Origin: Polynucleobacter sp. JS-JIR-II-b4
Lineage (GTDB): Bacteria > Pseudomonadota > Gammaproteobacteria > Burkholderiales > Burkholderiaceae
NCBI RefSeq assembly: GCF_018687815.1
Contig: NZ_CP061306.1
Location: 62,001 to 126,000 of the forward strand
Length of the DNA stretch: 64,000 nt
Reading direction: 5' to 3'
A program made the position numbers and the translations under genes. Below, piece after piece: positions 1 to 9,706 of this stretch; the stretch's first letter is position 1; every line of letters starts with the position of its first letter. The notes below the pieces were generated by a model, which worked only from the letters and a program-made list of their open reading frames with translations, was not told where the DNA came from and ran no database searches.

Positions 1-154
1 AGGTAATCCAGAGTACTACGTAGCTGAAATTCAACCAGGCAAAGTGCTCTACGAGATGGACGGTGTTGATGAGCAATTGGCGCGCGAAGCTTTCAAGCTT
101 GCTGCTGCTAAGTTGCCTTTACAGACCACTTTCGTGATTCGCCACTTAGGTTGA
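1..154 (+). CDS. rplP: 50S ribosomal protein L16, C-terminal end (partial)
   Basis: The window opens inside this gene. The readable frame begins at base 2 with [19 protein letters not shown] and ends in a TGA at 152-154 after TTFVIRHLG, which matches the C-terminus of bacterial L16. L16 is a 23S rRNA-binding protein near the peptidyl-transferase centre and the A-site tRNA. It is the last gene before rpmC, as in the S10 operon of most bacteria. Only about 50 residues are visible. Confidence 0.9.
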   Translation, partial: GNPEYYVAEIQPGKVLYEMDGVDEQLAREAFKLAAAKLPLQTTFVIRHLG

Positions 155-168
155 TCGGGATAGAGATT

Positions 169-363
169 ATGAAAAATACAGAATTAGCTTCAAAAGATCT
201 GAATGCATTGAATGCAGAGTTAACCGAGTTGCTTAAGACCGGTTTCAAACTTCGCATGCAAAAAGGCACTCAGCAACTAACAAATACCAGCCAATTGGGT
301 AAAAATAAGCGCGACATCGCTCGTGTGAAGACTTTTATCGCCCAAAAGACTGCACAGAAATAA
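169..363 (+). CDS. rpmC: 50S ribosomal protein L29
   Basis: Small (64 aa) mostly helical ribosomal protein that sits near the polypeptide exit tunnel and contributes to the signal recognition particle and trigger factor docking site. The C-terminal stretch ([18 protein letters not shown]) is the conserved L29 signature. The frame is open from a TTG at 151 that overlaps the rplP stop, but the ATG at 169 sits behind a purine-rich GGGATAGAG and gives the usual L29 N-terminus ([11 protein letters not shown]), so I start there. It lies between rplP and rpsQ in S10-operon order. Confidence 0.93.
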   Translation: MKNTELASKDLNALNAELTELLKTGFKLRMQKGTQQLTNTSQLGKNKRDIARVKTFIAQKTAQK

Positions 364-375
364 GGAAAAAGGGAT

Positions 376-645
376 ATGACAGAATTATCTAAACCCTTGC
401 GCCGTACCCTCGTGGGACGCGTTGTTAGCGACAAAATGCAAAAAACTGTGACGGTGTTGGTTGAGCGTCAAGTTAAGCATCCAGTGATTGGTAAGTACGT
501 TGGCCAGTCTAAAAAGTACCACGCTCATGACGAAGCTGGCACATACAAGATGGGTGATACCGTTGAAATTGCTGAATCTAAGCCAATTTCACGCACTAAA
601 TCTTGGGTTGTGACCCGTTTGGTTGAGGCTTCAAAGGGTATTTAA
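376..645 (+). CDS. rpsQ: 30S ribosomal protein S17
   Basis: 89-residue primary 16S rRNA-binding protein with an OB fold. The sequence has the family core [20 protein letters not shown] near residues 12-31 and the conserved KYHAHDE region at about 47-53. It starts 12 bp after rpmC and is the last gene of the S10-type operon here. A terminator-like hairpin and a 183-bp gap follow it before rplN. Confidence 0.96.
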   Translation: MTELSKPLRRTLVGRVVSDKMQKTVTVLVERQVKHPVIGKYVGQSKKYHAHDEAGTYKMGDTVEIAESKPISRTKSWVVTRLVEASKGI

Positions 646-653
646 AGAAATAT

Positions 654-693
654 TGGGGATTTTGGCGAAGATTCTTCCCAAATCCCTTTTTTA
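654..693 (+). terminator. Candidate rho-independent terminator after rpsQ
   Basis: GGGGATTTTGG and CCCAAATCCC form an imperfect stem that runs directly into a run of six T. It lies just after the rpsQ stop and would separate the S10 operon from the rplN operon. The stem has one unpaired base and a fairly large loop, so partial read-through is possible. Confidence 0.55.
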
Positions 694-710
694 CGTAGTA
701 GAATAGAAGG

Positions 711-777
711 CTTCTCTGGTTTTATTGGAGAAGCAGTGTTTTTCATTAATTCCGGGTTTTAACTCTCGTTAAAGCCC
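711..777 (+). promoter_or_regulatory. Leader hairpins upstream of rplN
   Basis: Two inverted repeats lie in the rpsQ-rplN gap. CTTCTC (711-716) can pair with GAGAAG (728-733). GGGTTTTAAC (754-763) can pair with GTTAAAGCCC (768-777) around a TCTC loop, ten pairs with one G-T wobble. Neither is followed by a T run, so they look like leader RNA structure rather than terminators. A TAGAAT hexamer just upstream (about 699-704) could be a -10 element. Whether a ribosomal protein binds here is not known from sequence. Confidence 0.4.
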
Positions 778-828
778 ATAGACGGAACCAAGACTGTTTG
801 CCTTTGGCCAATAAGTTGGGGATTAGAA

Positions 829-1197
829 ATGATACAAACCGAAAGTAGATTACAGGTTGCCGATAACACAGGCGCCAGTGAAGTGTTGTGCATCAAGGTA
901 TTGGGCGGCTCTAAGCGTCGTTACGCCAGTATCGGTGATGTCATCAAAGTCAGCGTTAAGTCTGCTGCTCCACGTGGCCGTGTTAAAAAAGGTGACATTT
1001 ATAACGCCGTAGTAGTGAGAACTGCTAAGGGTGTTCGCCGTCCAGATGGTTCATTGATTAAGTTCGATGGCAACGCTGCGGTTTTGCTCAACGCTAAGTT
1101 AGAGCCAATTGGCACACGTATCTTTGGACCAGTGACGCGCGAGTTGCGTACTGAAAAGTTCATGAAGATCGTTTCTCTCGCCCCCGAAGTTATTTAA
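829..1197 (+). CDS. rplN: 50S ribosomal protein L14
   Basis: 122-residue 23S rRNA-binding protein at the subunit interface, forming inter-subunit bridges with 16S rRNA. The start [16 protein letters not shown] and the [13 protein letters not shown] segment near the C-terminus are diagnostic of L14, and the length is the normal bacterial one. It is the first gene of the spc-type operon. The 183-bp gap before it holds a possible promoter and leader hairpins. Confidence 0.97.
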   Translation: MIQTESRLQVADNTGASEVLCIKVLGGSKRRYASIGDVIKVSVKSAAPRGRVKKGDIYNAVVVRTAKGVRRPDGSLIKFDGNAAVLLNAKLEPIGTRIFGPVTRELRTEKFMKIVSLAPEVI

Positions 1198-1206
1198 GAG
1201 GCTGAT

Positions 1207-1515
1207 ATGAAAAAGATTCGTAAAGGTGATTCCGTAGTTCTGTTGACTGGCCGCGATAAGGGCAAGCAAGGAACTGTTACAGCCGTTCTCGAGAACAAGT
1301 TAGTGATCGAAGGCGTAAATATTTATAAAAAGAGCGTTAAGCCAAATCCAGCAGCCGGTGTTACTGGCGGCATGATTGACAAGACGATGCCTGTTCACAT
1401 TTCTAATGTGGCTGTGGTTGACGGTAACGGCAAACCATCACGTGTTGGTATCAAACTCGTTGATGGCAAAAAGCAACGTTTCCTCAAAACCACTGGCGCA
1501 ACTTTAAGCGCATAA
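1207..1515 (+). CDS. rplX: 50S ribosomal protein L24
   Basis: 102-residue assembly initiator for the 50S subunit that binds the 5' end of 23S rRNA. A KOW motif lies at the N-terminus (residues about 5-25, [16 protein letters not shown]), followed by the conserved [13 protein letters not shown] segment. It starts 9 bp after rplN and is followed closely by rplE, the standard spc order. Confidence 0.97.
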   Translation: MKKIRKGDSVVLLTGRDKGKQGTVTAVLENKLVIEGVNIYKKSVKPNPAAGVTGGMIDKTMPVHISNVAVVDGNGKPSRVGIKLVDGKKQRFLKTTGATLSA

Positions 1516-1531
1516 GGGGCACGGAGAAATT

Positions 1532-2074
1532 ATGAGCACACGTTTTCAAGAGCACTATCAAGCTAAAGTTGTTGCAGATTTGATCGCCAAATTTGGTTAC
1601 AAATCTGTAATGGAAGTTCCACGTATCACTAAGGTAACCCTGAATATGGGCTTGGGCGATGCAGTGAACGACAAGAAGATTATCGAAAATGCAGTTGGCG
1701 ATTTAACTAAAGTTGCGGGCCAAAAGCCAGTTGTAACTAAAGCGAAAAAAGCGATTGCAGGTTTCAAAATTCGTCAAGGCTACCCAATCGGTGCCATGGT
1801 GACATTGCGTGGTGCACGCATGTACGAATTCTTGGATCGTTTCGTTACTGTTGCATTGCCACGCGTACGTGACTTCCGCGGTATTTCTGGTAAAGCATTT
1901 GACGGCCGTGGAAACTACAACATCGGCGTTAAAGAACAGATCATTTTCCCTGAAATCGAATACGACAAAATTGATGCCCTCCGTGGTCTCAATATCAGTA
2001 TTACGACGACTGCTAAAACCGACGAAGAAGCAAAAGCTTTGTTGGCAGCATTCAAATTCCCTTTCCGCAATTAA
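1532..2074 (+). CDS. rplE: 50S ribosomal protein L5
   Basis: 180-residue 5S rRNA-binding protein of the central protuberance that also contacts the P-site tRNA and S13. Conserved blocks include [16 protein letters not shown] near residues 29-44, [25 protein letters not shown] in the middle, and [18 protein letters not shown]. Length matches the family. It sits between rplX and rpsN in spc order. Confidence 0.97.
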   Translation: MSTRFQEHYQAKVVADLIAKFGYKSVMEVPRITKVTLNMGLGDAVNDKKIIENAVGDLTKVAGQKPVVTKAKKAIAGFKIRQGYPIGAMVTLRGARMYEFLDRFVTVALPRVRDFRGISGKAFDGRGNYNIGVKEQIIFPEIEYDKIDALRGLNISITTTAKTDEEAKALLAAFKFPFRN

Positions 2075-2083
2075 GAGGCTAAC

Positions 2084-2389
2084 GTGGCAAAACTATCCCT
2101 GATTGAGCGCGAGAATAAGCGCGCAAAAACTGTAGAGAAGTACGCTGCCAAGCGTGCTGAACTCAAAGCGATCATTGCTGATCAATCACGCAGCGATGAA
2201 GAGCGCTATGAAGCTCGCTTGAAGCTACAGGCACTTCCACGTAACGCAAGCCCGATTCGTCAAAGAAATCGTTGTTCATTAACCGGTCGCCCACGTGGCA
2301 CATTCCGTAAATTCGGTTTGGCTCGTAGCAAGATTCGTGAAATCGCCTTCCGTGGCGAAATCCCCGGTTTAACCAAGGCCAGCTGGTAA
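2084..2389 (+). CDS. rpsN: 30S ribosomal protein S14 (zinc-independent form)
   Basis: 101-residue S14, a 3'-domain 16S rRNA-binding protein. The C-terminal signature [20 protein letters not shown] is present. This is the long form with a single cysteine, so it lacks the CXXC zinc motifs of short S14 proteins. Translation starts at a GTG, 9 bp after the rplE stop, behind AAGAGG. Confidence 0.96.
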   Translation: MAKLSLIERENKRAKTVEKYAAKRAELKAIIADQSRSDEERYEARLKLQALPRNASPIRQRNRCSLTGRPRGTFRKFGLARSKIREIAFRGEIPGLTKASW

Positions 2390-2413
2390 GCGGCGAAAGA
2401 ATTAGGAGAACTC

Positions 2414-2809
2414 ATGAGTATCAGCGATCCAATCGCCGACATGTTGACAAGGATCCGCAATGCGCAAGCAGTGCAGAAACCCGTAGTCTTGATGCCGTCG
2501 TCAAAAGTTAAAGTAGCCATCGCAAAAGTTTTGCAAGATGAAGGCTATATCGAAAGTTTCGAAATCAAAGGTGAAGCAGCTAAGCCAGTGCTCCACATTG
2601 ATCTCAAATACTATGCAGGCCGTCCTGTTATTGAGCGTATTGACCGTGTGTCTACACCAAGTCTGCGTATCTATAAAGGCCGTCATGACATTCCAGAAGT
2701 AATGAATGGCTTGGGCATTGCAATTATTTCAACCCCTCAAGGCGTAATGACAGACCGTAAAGCACGTGCAACAGGCGTGGGCGGCGAAGTTATTTGCTAC
2801 GTAGCTTAA
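2414..2809 (+). CDS. rpsH: 30S ribosomal protein S8
   Basis: 131-residue central-domain 16S rRNA-binding protein. It opens with the family start [18 protein letters not shown] and ends with the conserved [13 protein letters not shown] and GGEVICYVA segments. In E. coli S8 is the translational repressor of the spc operon. Whether that control operates here cannot be seen. The RBS AGGAG lies 6 bp ahead of the ATG. Confidence 0.97.
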
Positions 2810-2819
2810 GGAGCGAAAT

Positions 2820-3353
2820 ATGTCCCGCGTAGGTAAATCACCAATTACAGTCCCTAAGGGCGCTGAGATCAGCATCAACGGTGCAAACGTGACTGTTAAG
2901 GGCCCATTGGGCACTTTGACACACAACTTGCATCCTTCTGTTGGTTTGAAACAAGAAGATGGCGTATTGACAGTTGTTTTAAATAACAACTCACCAGAAG
3001 CTGGTGCACAGTCAGGTACAGCCCGTGCTTTGGTTAACAACATGGTTGTTGGCGTGACTGCTGGCTTTGAGCGCAAGCTCAGCTTGGTAGGCGTTGGTTA
3101 TCGTGCTGCTGCTCAAGGCGAAACATTGAAATTGCAGTTAGGTTTCTCACACGACATTATTTACAACCTGCCAAAGGGTGTGAAGGCTGAGACTCCAACT
3201 CAAACTGAAATCATTATCAAAGGTTCCAACAAGCAGCAAGTTGGCCAGGTCGCAGCTGAAGTTCGCGCATACCGTTCACCAGAGCCATACAAAGGCAAGG
3301 GTGTTCGCTACGTGGATGAGGTTGTGCATCTGAAAGAAACTAAGAAGAAGTAA
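2820..3353 (+). CDS. rplF: 50S ribosomal protein L6
   Basis: 177-residue protein made of two duplicated alpha/beta domains, located near the factor-binding site of the 50S subunit. The N-terminus [17 protein letters not shown] and the C-terminal signature [16 protein letters not shown] are diagnostic. Length is typical. It lies between rpsH and rplR in spc order. Confidence 0.97.
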   Translation: MSRVGKSPITVPKGAEISINGANVTVKGPLGTLTHNLHPSVGLKQEDGVLTVVLNNNSPEAGAQSGTARALVNNMVVGVTAGFERKLSLVGVGYRAAAQGETLKLQLGFSHDIIYNLPKGVKAETPTQTEIIIKGSNKQQVGQVAAEVRAYRSPEPYKGKGVRYVDEVVHLKETKKK

Positions 3354-3366
3354 GCGAGATTAGAAA

Positions 3367-3720
3367 ATGAATAAAGACGAATCCAGACAAAGACGCGCTA
3401 GGCAGACTCGTATTCGCATTGCCGAAGCATTGGCAAATCGCTTAACAGTTATCCGTAGCAATACTCATATTTCTGCTCAGGTTTATAGCCCATGCGGAAC
3501 CAAAGTTGTAGCAGCTGCTTCAACAATGGAAAAAGATTTGCGCCAAGCGATCAAAAACGGCGGCAACGCTGAAGCGGCAAAACAAATCGGCAAGTTAGTT
3601 GCTGAGCGTGCTGTTAAAGCAGGCATTGTTGATGTTGCGTTTGATCGTTCCGGTCATCGTTATCACGGCCGTATTAAGGCCTTAGCTGAAGCTGCGCGTG
3701 AAGCCGGCCTGAAGTTCTAA
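3367..3720 (+). CDS. rplR: 50S ribosomal protein L18
   Basis: 117-residue 5S rRNA-binding protein that works with L5 and L25-type proteins in the central protuberance. A basic N-terminus ([12 protein letters not shown]) is followed by the conserved [16 protein letters not shown] core and the [22 protein letters not shown]-terminal signature. Length is normal and the position after rplF is canonical. Confidence 0.97.
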   Translation: MNKDESRQRRARQTRIRIAEALANRLTVIRSNTHISAQVYSPCGTKVVAAASTMEKDLRQAIKNGGNAEAAKQIGKLVAERAVKAGIVDVAFDRSGHRYHGRIKALAEAAREAGLKF

Positions 3721-3738
3721 TAGGGTTTAGGAAAAAAC

Positions 3739-4257
3739 ATGGCAAAAATGCAAACTAAGATGCAAAACGAAGAGCGTGATGATGGTCTTCGCGAGAAGAT
3801 GATCGCTGTTAATCGTGTAACTAAAGTGGTTAAAGGCGGTCGTATTCTCGGCTTCGCTGCACTCACTGTAGTTGGCGATGGCGATGGCCGCATCGGTATG
3901 GGCAAAGGCAAATCAAAAGAAGTTCCGGTTGCCGTTCAAAAAGCAATGGACGAAGCTCGTCGCAAGATGATCAAAGTAACTTTGCGTAAAGGTACTTTGC
4001 AGCACACCGTTACTGGTCAGCATGGCGCTTCACGCGTTTTGATTTCACCAGCTAAAGATGGTACTGGAATTATTGCTGGCGGACCAATGCGTGCGATTTT
4101 CGACGTAATGGGTGTAACTAACGTGGTTGCTAAGTCACTTGGCTCTACAAACCCATACAACTTGGTTCGTGCAACCATTGATGGTTTGAGCAAGATGAGT
4201 ACTCCTGCTGAGATTGCTGCTAAGCGCGGTAAATCAGTTGAAGAGATTCTCGGCTAA
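3739..4257 (+). CDS. rpsE: 30S ribosomal protein S5
   Basis: 172-residue protein of the 30S body and mRNA entry tunnel, involved in translational fidelity. It has the double-stranded-RNA-binding-like S5 N-terminal domain ([20 protein letters not shown], about residues 16-35) and the C-terminal domain with [20 protein letters not shown]. Length fits the family. It lies between rplR and rpmD. Confidence 0.97.
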   Translation: MAKMQTKMQNEERDDGLREKMIAVNRVTKVVKGGRILGFAALTVVGDGDGRIGMGKGKSKEVPVAVQKAMDEARRKMIKVTLRKGTLQHTVTGQHGASRVLISPAKDGTGIIAGGPMRAIFDVMGVTNVVAKSLGSTNPYNLVRATIDGLSKMSTPAEIAAKRGKSVEEILG

Positions 4258-4281
4258 GACCAAAAGATTAGGAATCTATAA

Positions 4282-4470
4282 ATGACAACATCTAACTCCA
4301 AAGTCAAACTGCAATTAGTACGCAGCTTGATCGGTACACGCGAAAGCCACCGTGCAACTGTACGAGGCTTAGGCCTTCGTCGCATCAATTCAGTTTCTGA
4401 ATTGGAAGACACTCCAGCTGTTCGCGGCATGATTAATAAAGTTTCTTATCTAGTTAAAGTCGTTGGCTAA
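4282..4470 (+). CDS. rpmD: 50S ribosomal protein L30
   Basis: 62-residue small 50S protein. The conserved core is [20 protein letters not shown] (residues about 8-27) followed by [10 protein letters not shown]. It occupies the standard place between rpsE and rplO. Short length is normal for bacterial L30. Confidence 0.96.
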   Translation: MTTSNSKVKLQLVRSLIGTRESHRATVRGLGLRRINSVSELEDTPAVRGMINKVSYLVKVVG

Positions 4471-4497
4471 TAACTAGCAAGTAAATAGGCGAAGAAT

Positions 4498-4938
4498 ATG
4501 CAACTCAATACAATTAAACCTGCAGAAGGCTCCAAGAAAAACCGTCGTCGCGTTGGTCGCGGCATTGGTTCTGGTCTTGGTAAAACTGCTGGCCGCGGTC
4601 ACAAAGGTCAAAAATCCCGTTCTGGTGGTTTCCATAAAGTCGGATTTGAAGGCGGTCAGATGCCTATGTATCGTCGTTTGCCAAAACGCGGTTTCGTGTC
4701 TTTGACACGTCGTCACGTTGGTCAAGTTACCTTGAATGACTTAGCAAAAATCAACTTGCCAGAAGTAGACTTATTGGTATTGAGAGCTCACGGCTTTGCT
4801 GGTGAGCAAATCAATGCGGTTAAGGTTATCAAGACTGGCGAGCTAAAGATTGCTGTAACCCTCAAGGGCATCACAGCAACTGCCGGTGCAAAAGCAGCTA
4901 TTGAAGCTGCTGGTGGCAAATTGGTTGAATTGGTTTAA
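4498..4938 (+). CDS. rplO: 50S ribosomal protein L15
   Basis: 146-residue late-assembly 23S rRNA-binding protein. The glycine- and arginine-rich N-terminal tail (residues about 12-55, with [20 protein letters not shown]) threads into rRNA in known structures. The globular C-terminal part has [15 protein letters not shown]. The following gene is secY, 17 bp away, as in the spc operon. Confidence 0.97.
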   Translation: MQLNTIKPAEGSKKNRRRVGRGIGSGLGKTAGRGHKGQKSRSGGFHKVGFEGGQMPMYRRLPKRGFVSLTRRHVGQVTLNDLAKINLPEVDLLVLRAHGFAGEQINAVKVIKTGELKIAVTLKGITATAGAKAAIEAAGGKLVELV

Positions 4939-4955
4939 TAGGTCTTTTAGTAGAT

Positions 4956-6293
4956 ATGGCATTAGCACCTACCAATAACGCAAACACTGCAGCAACAGGT
5001 GGCAAGTTTGGCGAATTACGCCAACGCTTGATTTTCCTGGTGCTGGCTTTGCTCGTGTTCCGTTTGGGTGCTCATATTCCAGTCCCTGGAATTGATCCCG
5101 ACCAATTGGCGCAGTTGTTTTCTGGCCAAAAAGACGGCATCTTGGGAATGTTTAACTTGTTCTCAGGTGGCGCCTTATCTCGTTTCACTGTATTTGCTTT
5201 GGGTATCATGCCGTATATCTCTGCGTCGATCATCATGCAGTTGATGACGATTGTTGTTCCATCTTTAGAGTCGTTGAAAAAAGAAGGCCAAGCAGGTCAA
5301 CGCAAGATTACTCAATACACTCGCTACGGCACAGTATTTTTGGCAACATTTCAGGCATTAGGCATTTCTGTTGCGTTGCAAGCCCAGCCAGGTTTAGTAA
5401 TTAACCCAGGCTTGATGTTTGAGCTCAATACTGTAGTTACTTTGGTAACCGGCACAATGTTCTTAATGTGGCTTGGTGAGCAAATTACTGAGCGTGGTCT
5501 TGGTAACGGTATCTCCATTATTATTTTCGGCGGTATTGTTTCAGGCCTACCAAATGCGCTAGCAAGCTTGTTAGAGTTGGTTCGCACCGGCTCAATGAAT
5601 ATTATTTCTGCATTGCTCATCGTTGTTATCTGCGTAGCGGTGACTTATTTTGTAGTGTTTGTAGAGCGCGGTCAGCGCCGTATCTTAGTGAACTACGCTA
5701 AGCGTCAAGTGGGTAACAAGATTTATGGTGGCCAGTCCTCTTACTTCCCATTGAAGTTAAACATGGCTGGCGTTATTCCTCCAATTTTTGCATCATCGAT
5801 TATTTTGTTCCCTGCGACTATTGCCGGCTGGTTTACATCAGGCGAGCCGACCAATATGTTCAGTAGAGTTATTAAGGATTTGGCAGCCACTTTGGCTCCA
5901 GGTCAGCCCGTTTACACGATTTTGTATGCAGCAGCGATTATTTTCTTCTGTTTCTTTTATACCGCATTGGTATTTAATAGCCGTGAAACTGCCGAGAACT
6001 TGAAGAAGAGTGGCGCATTTGTTCCGGGTATTCGTCCAGGTGATCAGACAGGGCGTTATATCGACAAGATCTTAGTGCGTTTGACTCTAGCTGGCTCTAT
6101 TTATATGGTTCTAGTTTGCCTGTTGCCAGAATTCTTGGTCTTGAAGTACAACGTGCCGTTTTATTTCGGTGGTACTTCATTGTTGATTATTGTTGTTGTT
6201 GCAATGGATTTCATGGCTCAAGTTCAGTCATATGTGATGCAACAGCAGTACGGCTCTTTGATGAAGAAGGCTAACTTCAAGATGGGCGCTTAA
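4956..6293 (+). CDS. secY: Preprotein translocase subunit SecY
   Basis: 445-residue core of the Sec protein-conducting channel in the inner membrane. Ten hydrophobic segments are visible. Conserved blocks include the TM1/plug region ([15 protein letters not shown], about 36-50), [11 protein letters not shown] near 85-95 and the cytoplasmic loop [22 protein letters not shown]. Length is normal. It is translated from the spc operon together with ribosomal genes, so channel supply follows ribosome supply. SecE and SecG are not in the window. Confidence 0.97.
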   Translation: MALAPTNNANTAATGGKFGELRQRLIFLVLALLVFRLGAHIPVPGIDPDQLAQLFSGQKDGILGMFNLFSGGALSRFTVFALGIMPYISASIIMQLMTIVVPSLESLKKEGQAGQRKITQYTRYGTVFLATFQALGISVALQAQPGLVINPGLMFELNTVVTLVTGTMFLMWLGEQITERGLGNGISIIIFGGIVSGLPNALASLLELVRTGSMNIISALLIVVICVAVTYFVVFVERGQRRILVNYAKRQVGNKIYGGQSSYFPLKLNMAGVIPPIFASSIILFPATIAGWFTSGEPTNMFSRVIKDLAATLAPGQPVYTILYAAAIIFFCFFYTALVFNSRETAENLKKSGAFVPGIRPGDQTGRYIDKILVRLTLAGSIYMVLVCLLPEFLVLKYNVPFYFGGTSLLIIVVVAMDFMAQVQSYVMQQQYGSLMKKANFKMGA

Positions 6294-6297
6294 CTGA

Positions 6298-6516
6298 ATG
6301 TCTAAAGACGATGTAATTCAGATGGCGGGAGAAGTTGTAGAGAATTTGCCGAATGCGATGTTTCGCGTGAAGCTAGAAAACGGACATGTGGTTCTAGGGC
6401 ACATTTCCGGAAAGATGCGGATGCACTACATTCGTATTTTGCCGGGAGATAAGGTGACGGTGGAGATGACTCCATACGATCTTACGCGTGCCAGAATCAT
6501 TTTCCGCGCGAAGTAA
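6298..6516 (+). CDS. infA: Translation initiation factor IF-1
   Basis: 72-residue OB-fold factor that occupies the 30S A site during initiation. The sequence carries the family blocks [20 protein letters not shown] and [18 protein letters not shown], then the C-terminal [11 protein letters not shown]. It begins only 4 bp after the secY stop, so it is probably translationally coupled. Its place between secY and rpmJ is typical of betaproteobacteria. Confidence 0.96.
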   Translation: MSKDDVIQMAGEVVENLPNAMFRVKLENGHVVLGHISGKMRMHYIRILPGDKVTVEMTPYDLTRARIIFRAK

Positions 6517-6551
6517 AGATTAAGTTGTACATATTTTTTTAGAGGTGAGTT

Positions 6552-6668
6552 ATGAAAGTTTTAGCATCCGTTAAGTGTATTTGCAGAAATTGCAAGATCA
6601 TTAAGCGCAAACGCGTTGTTCGCGTGATCTGTTCTTCAGACGCACGTCATAAGCAGCGTCAAGGCTGA
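6552..6668 (+). CDS. rpmJ: 50S ribosomal protein L36
   Basis: 38-codon gene ([19 protein letters not shown] at the N-terminus, ending HKQRQG) encoding the small zinc-ribbon protein L36. The zinc ligands C11, C14, C27 and H33 are present, so this is the zinc-binding form, with one extra cysteine at position 9. The RBS GAGGTGAG precedes the ATG. It lies between infA and rpsM, the expected place. Confidence 0.96.
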   Translation: MKVLASVKCICRNCKIIKRKRVVRVICSSDARHKQRQG

Positions 6669-6692
6669 TCTGGTTAATTAAGAGGAAATCTC

Positions 6693-7058
6693 ATGGCACG
6701 TATCGCTGGGGTAAACATCCCAAATCATCAACATACTGTTATCGGTTTAACAGCAATTTTTGGCATTGGCACAACCCGTGCACGCAAAATTTGTGAAACC
6801 ACAGGTGTTGCAATCGACAAAAAAGTTAAAGACCTTACTGACGGTGACTTGGAAAAGTTGCGCGATGAAGTAGGTAAATTCATTACCGAAGGTGACCTTC
6901 GTCGTGAAGTAACTATGAGCATCAAGCGTTTGATGGACTTAGGTTGCTATCGCGGTGTTCGTCATCGTAAGGGCTTGCCTGTACGTGGTCAACGTACTAA
7001 GACTAATGCGCGTACCCGCAAGGGCCCACGCAAGTCTGGTGTGCAACTCAAGAAATAA
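6693..7058 (+). CDS. rpsM: 30S ribosomal protein S13
   Basis: 121-residue protein of the 30S head that contacts P-site tRNA and L5. The N-terminal helix-turn region ([20 protein letters not shown], then [13 protein letters not shown]) and the basic tail [18 protein letters not shown] are typical. It is the first gene of the alpha-operon order rpsM-rpsK-rpsD-rpoA-rplQ. Confidence 0.97.
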   Translation: MARIAGVNIPNHQHTVIGLTAIFGIGTTRARKICETTGVAIDKKVKDLTDGDLEKLRDEVGKFITEGDLRREVTMSIKRLMDLGCYRGVRHRKGLPVRGQRTKTNARTRKGPRKSGVQLKK

Positions 7059-7076
7059 TCAAGAAAGTTTATTGAC

Positions 7077-7484
7077 ATGGCAAAACAACAATCCGCTTCC
7101 GCCGCTTCACAGCGCGCTCGTAAGAAGGTTAAAAAGAACGTTGCTGACGGTATTGCACACGTTCACGCTTCTTTTAATAACACCATTATTACGATCACTG
7201 ATCGTCAGGGAAATGCGCTTTCATGGGCAACTTCTGGCGGCCAGGGTTTCAAAGGCTCACGTAAATCAACACCTTTTGCTGCTCAGGTAGCTGCAGAAGT
7301 TGCTGGTAAAGCTGCCGTTGAATGCGGTATCAAGAACTTGGAAGTTCAGATCAAAGGCCCAGGCCCAGGTCGTGAATCAGCAGTTCGTGCATTGAACTCA
7401 TTAGGTATCAAGATTACTGAGATTCAAGACGTAACTCCAGTTCCACACAATGGTTGCCGTCCTCCTAAGCGTCGTCGTATCTAA
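7077..7484 (+). CDS. rpsK: 30S ribosomal protein S11
   Basis: 135-residue protein of the 30S platform near the mRNA exit. Conserved blocks are [20 protein letters not shown] (residues about 28-47) and [14 protein letters not shown], ending in [18 protein letters not shown]. Length is within the family range. It is followed by an unusually roomy gap (116 bp) before rpsD. Confidence 0.97.
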   Translation: MAKQQSASAASQRARKKVKKNVADGIAHVHASFNNTIITITDRQGNALSWATSGGQGFKGSRKSTPFAAQVAAEVAGKAAVECGIKNLEVQIKGPGPGRESAVRALNSLGIKITEIQDVTPVPHNGCRPPKRRRI

Positions 7485-7534
7485 GCTAGGAAGTTGGCTG
7501 TACAAGTTTTAGTAGTTTTTTATTAAAGCCCACT

Positions 7535-7558
7535 GTTCGCCTGATTTAAAAGGCGAAC
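7535..7558 (+). promoter_or_regulatory. Hairpin in the rpsK-rpsD gap
   Basis: A perfect 8-bp inverted repeat, GTTCGCCT (7535-7542) and AGGCGAAC (7551-7558), encloses an 8-nt loop. No T run follows, so it is not a classical terminator. It lies 43 bp before the GTG start of rpsD, the gene for the repressor protein of the alpha operon in E. coli. A role in autoregulation or mRNA processing is possible but is inference. Confidence 0.4.
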
Positions 7559-7600
7559 TCACCGTCGGTCGTAAGGCTGCGGCAAAGAAAGGAAAGCATC

Positions 7601-8224
7601 GTGGCACGTTACTTAGGGCCTAAGGCCAAATTAGCACGTCGGGAAGGTACCGACTTATTTTTAAAGAGCGCACGTCGCGCCCTGTCAGACAAGTGCAAGT
7701 TAGATACTAAGCCTGGTCAACATGGTCGTACATCTGGCTCAAGAACATCTGATTACGGTAATCAATTGCGTGAAAAGCAAAAGGTTAAGCGTATGTACGG
7801 AATTTTAGAGCGTCAGTTCCGTCGTTATTTCGCTGAAGCTGAGCGTCGTAAGGGTAATACCGGTTCGATGTTGCTTCAGTTGTTAGAGTCACGTCTTGAT
7901 AACGTTGTTTATCGTATGGGCTTTGGTTCTACTCGTGCTGAAGCACGTCAGCTGGTTTCCCACTGCGCAATTTTGCTCAATGGTAGCCCTGTAAATATTC
8001 CATCTATTCAGGTTAAGCCTGGTGATGTAGTTGCTATTCGTGAAAAAGCGAAGAAGCAAGCGCGTATTACAGAATCATTGAATTTGGTTGGACAAATGAC
8101 TCCTGTTACTTGGGTTTCAGTTGATGCAGCTAAGCTCGAGGGAACATTTAAGCAAGTGCCTGACCGCGAAGATATTAGCGGTGAAATTAATGAAAGTTTG
8201 ATCGTTGAATTGTATTCACGCTAA
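7601..8224 (+). CDS. rpsD: 30S ribosomal protein S4
   Basis: 207-residue primary 16S rRNA-binding protein that nucleates 30S assembly. The N-terminus [19 protein letters not shown] and the S4 RNA-binding domain ([20 protein letters not shown], then [14 protein letters not shown]) are clear. Translation starts at GTG behind AAAGGAAAG. In E. coli S4 represses the alpha operon. Here a hairpin lies in the gap directly upstream. Confidence 0.97.
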   Translation: MARYLGPKAKLARREGTDLFLKSARRALSDKCKLDTKPGQHGRTSGSRTSDYGNQLREKQKVKRMYGILERQFRRYFAEAERRKGNTGSMLLQLLESRLDNVVYRMGFGSTRAEARQLVSHCAILLNGSPVNIPSIQVKPGDVVAIREKAKKQARITESLNLVGQMTPVTWVSVDAAKLEGTFKQVPDREDISGEINESLIVELYSR

Positions 8225-8247
8225 TTAGGCACTCTCAAGGAAAAAAT

Positions 8248-9228
8248 ATGCAAACAAATTTGCTCAAGCCAAAGATTATTTCTGTTGAAGCGCTTACCGC
8301 CAACCAAGCTAAGGTTGTTATGGAGCCGTTCGAGCGTGGCTATGGCCACACACTCGGAAATGCATTACGTCGCGTACTCTTGTCCTCGATGGTTGGTTAT
8401 GCGCCAACTGAAGTAGCAATTGCTGGTGTTGTTCATGAGTACTCCACATTAGATGGAGTTCAAGAGGACGTTGTAAACCTCTTGTTGAACCTCAAAGGTA
8501 TCGTATTTAAGTTGCAGTCACGTGACGAAGTTACTATCAATTTGCGTAAAGAAGGCCCAGGCGTTGTTACTGCAAAAGATATCGATTTGCCACATGATGT
8601 AGAAATCATGAACCCTGACCATGTGATCGCTCACTTGTCAGCTGGTGGTAAGTTGGACATGCAGATCAAGGTTGAAAAAGGCCGTGGCTATGTTCCAGGT
8701 AACGTACGTCAGTACAGCGACGAAGCAACTAAGATTATTGGTCGCATTGTGTTGGATGCTTCATTCAGCCCAGTAAGCCGTGTTAGCTATGCTGTTGAGT
8801 CTGCTCGTGTTGAGCAACGTACCGACCTCGATCGTTTGGTAATGACTATTGAAACTAACGGTGTGTTATCTCCTGAAGAAGCAATTCGTCAGGCAGCAAG
8901 CATCTTGGTTGATCAGTTAGTTGTATTCGCAGCCCTCGAAAGCAGCGAAGTTTCTGGTGATTTGGCACCAAGCCGCTCTTCAATGGTTGATCCAATGTTG
9001 ATGCGTCCAGTAGATGACCTCGAGTTGACAGTTCGCTCCGCAAACTGCTTGAAAGCTGAGAACATTTACTACATCGGTGACTTGATTCAACGTACAGAGA
9101 ATGAATTGTTGAAGACGCCTAATCTAGGTCGCAAATCTTTGAATGAAATTAAAGATGTTTTAGCGGCTCGTGGCTTAAGTCTTGGCATGAAACTCGAAAG
9201 CTGGCCTCCAGCTAACCTCGAGAAATAA
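8248..9228 (+). CDS. rpoA: RNA polymerase alpha subunit
   Basis: 326-residue subunit that dimerises to start RNA polymerase assembly. The N-terminal domain has [20 protein letters not shown] (about residues 28-47). The C-terminal domain, which binds UP elements and activators, has [20 protein letters not shown], with the DNA-contacting arginine equivalent to E. coli R265, and [10 protein letters not shown]. Length is normal. It lies between rpsD and rplQ. Confidence 0.97.
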   Translation: MQTNLLKPKIISVEALTANQAKVVMEPFERGYGHTLGNALRRVLLSSMVGYAPTEVAIAGVVHEYSTLDGVQEDVVNLLLNLKGIVFKLQSRDEVTINLRKEGPGVVTAKDIDLPHDVEIMNPDHVIAHLSAGGKLDMQIKVEKGRGYVPGNVRQYSDEATKIIGRIVLDASFSPVSRVSYAVESARVEQRTDLDRLVMTIETNGVLSPEEAIRQAASILVDQLVVFAALESSEVSGDLAPSRSSMVDPMLMRPVDDLELTVRSANCLKAENIYYIGDLIQRTENELLKTPNLGRKSLNEIKDVLAARGLSLGMKLESWPPANLEK

Positions 9229-9244
9229 TTAGAAAGGAAGCATC

Positions 9245-9637
9245 ATGCGTCACGGAAACGGCTTACGCAAACTAAACAGAACATCATCACATCGCCTAGC
9301 GATGCTGCGCAACATGTCCAATTCACTTTTGGAGCACGAAGTCATTAAAACGACTTTGCCAAAAGCTAAAGAATTGCGCATGGTTGTTGAGCCTTTGATT
9401 ACCTTGGGTAAAAAAGATAACTTAGCAAACCGTCGCTTAGCATTCAATCGCACACGTGATCGCGATATCGTAGCCAAACTCTTCACAGAGCTCGGCCCAC
9501 GTTACGCAACACGTCCAGGTGGCTACCTTCGTATTTTGAAGTTTGGCTTCCGTCATGGCGACAATGCGCCAATGGCTTTGGTTGAGTTGGTAGATCGCCC
9601 AGAAGTTGAAGAAACAGCAGTAACTGAAGAGGCTTAA
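9245..9637 (+). CDS. rplQ: 50S ribosomal protein L17
   Basis: 130-residue protein near the tunnel exit. The N-terminus [20 protein letters not shown] and [20 protein letters not shown] are the family signatures. An acidic C-terminal tail ([10 protein letters not shown]) follows. It is the last gene of the alpha operon and is closed by a strong terminator 17 bp downstream. Confidence 0.97.
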   Translation: MRHGNGLRKLNRTSSHRLAMLRNMSNSLLEHEVIKTTLPKAKELRMVVEPLITLGKKDNLANRRLAFNRTRDRDIVAKLFTELGPRYATRPGGYLRILKFGFRHGDNAPMALVELVDRPEVEETAVTEEA

Positions 9638-9653
9638 GTCTCGGTGTTACGGT

Positions 9654-9683
9654 AAAAAGCCAGGCTTCGGTCTGGCTTTTTTC
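9654..9683 (+). terminator. Rho-independent terminator of the alpha operon
   Basis: AAAAAGCCAG and CTGGCTTTTTT form a strong stem with a TTCG tetraloop inside (GC-TTCG-GT), followed by T residues. It lies just after the rplQ stop. Confidence 0.9.
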
Positions 9684-9706
9684 ATTTATCGGGTTATAAA
9701 TACAGA

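Noticed and set aside
1809..2102. 97-codon frame inside rplE
   Set aside because: It lies in a different frame of a strongly conserved ribosomal gene and overlaps rpsN. It is a shadow frame.
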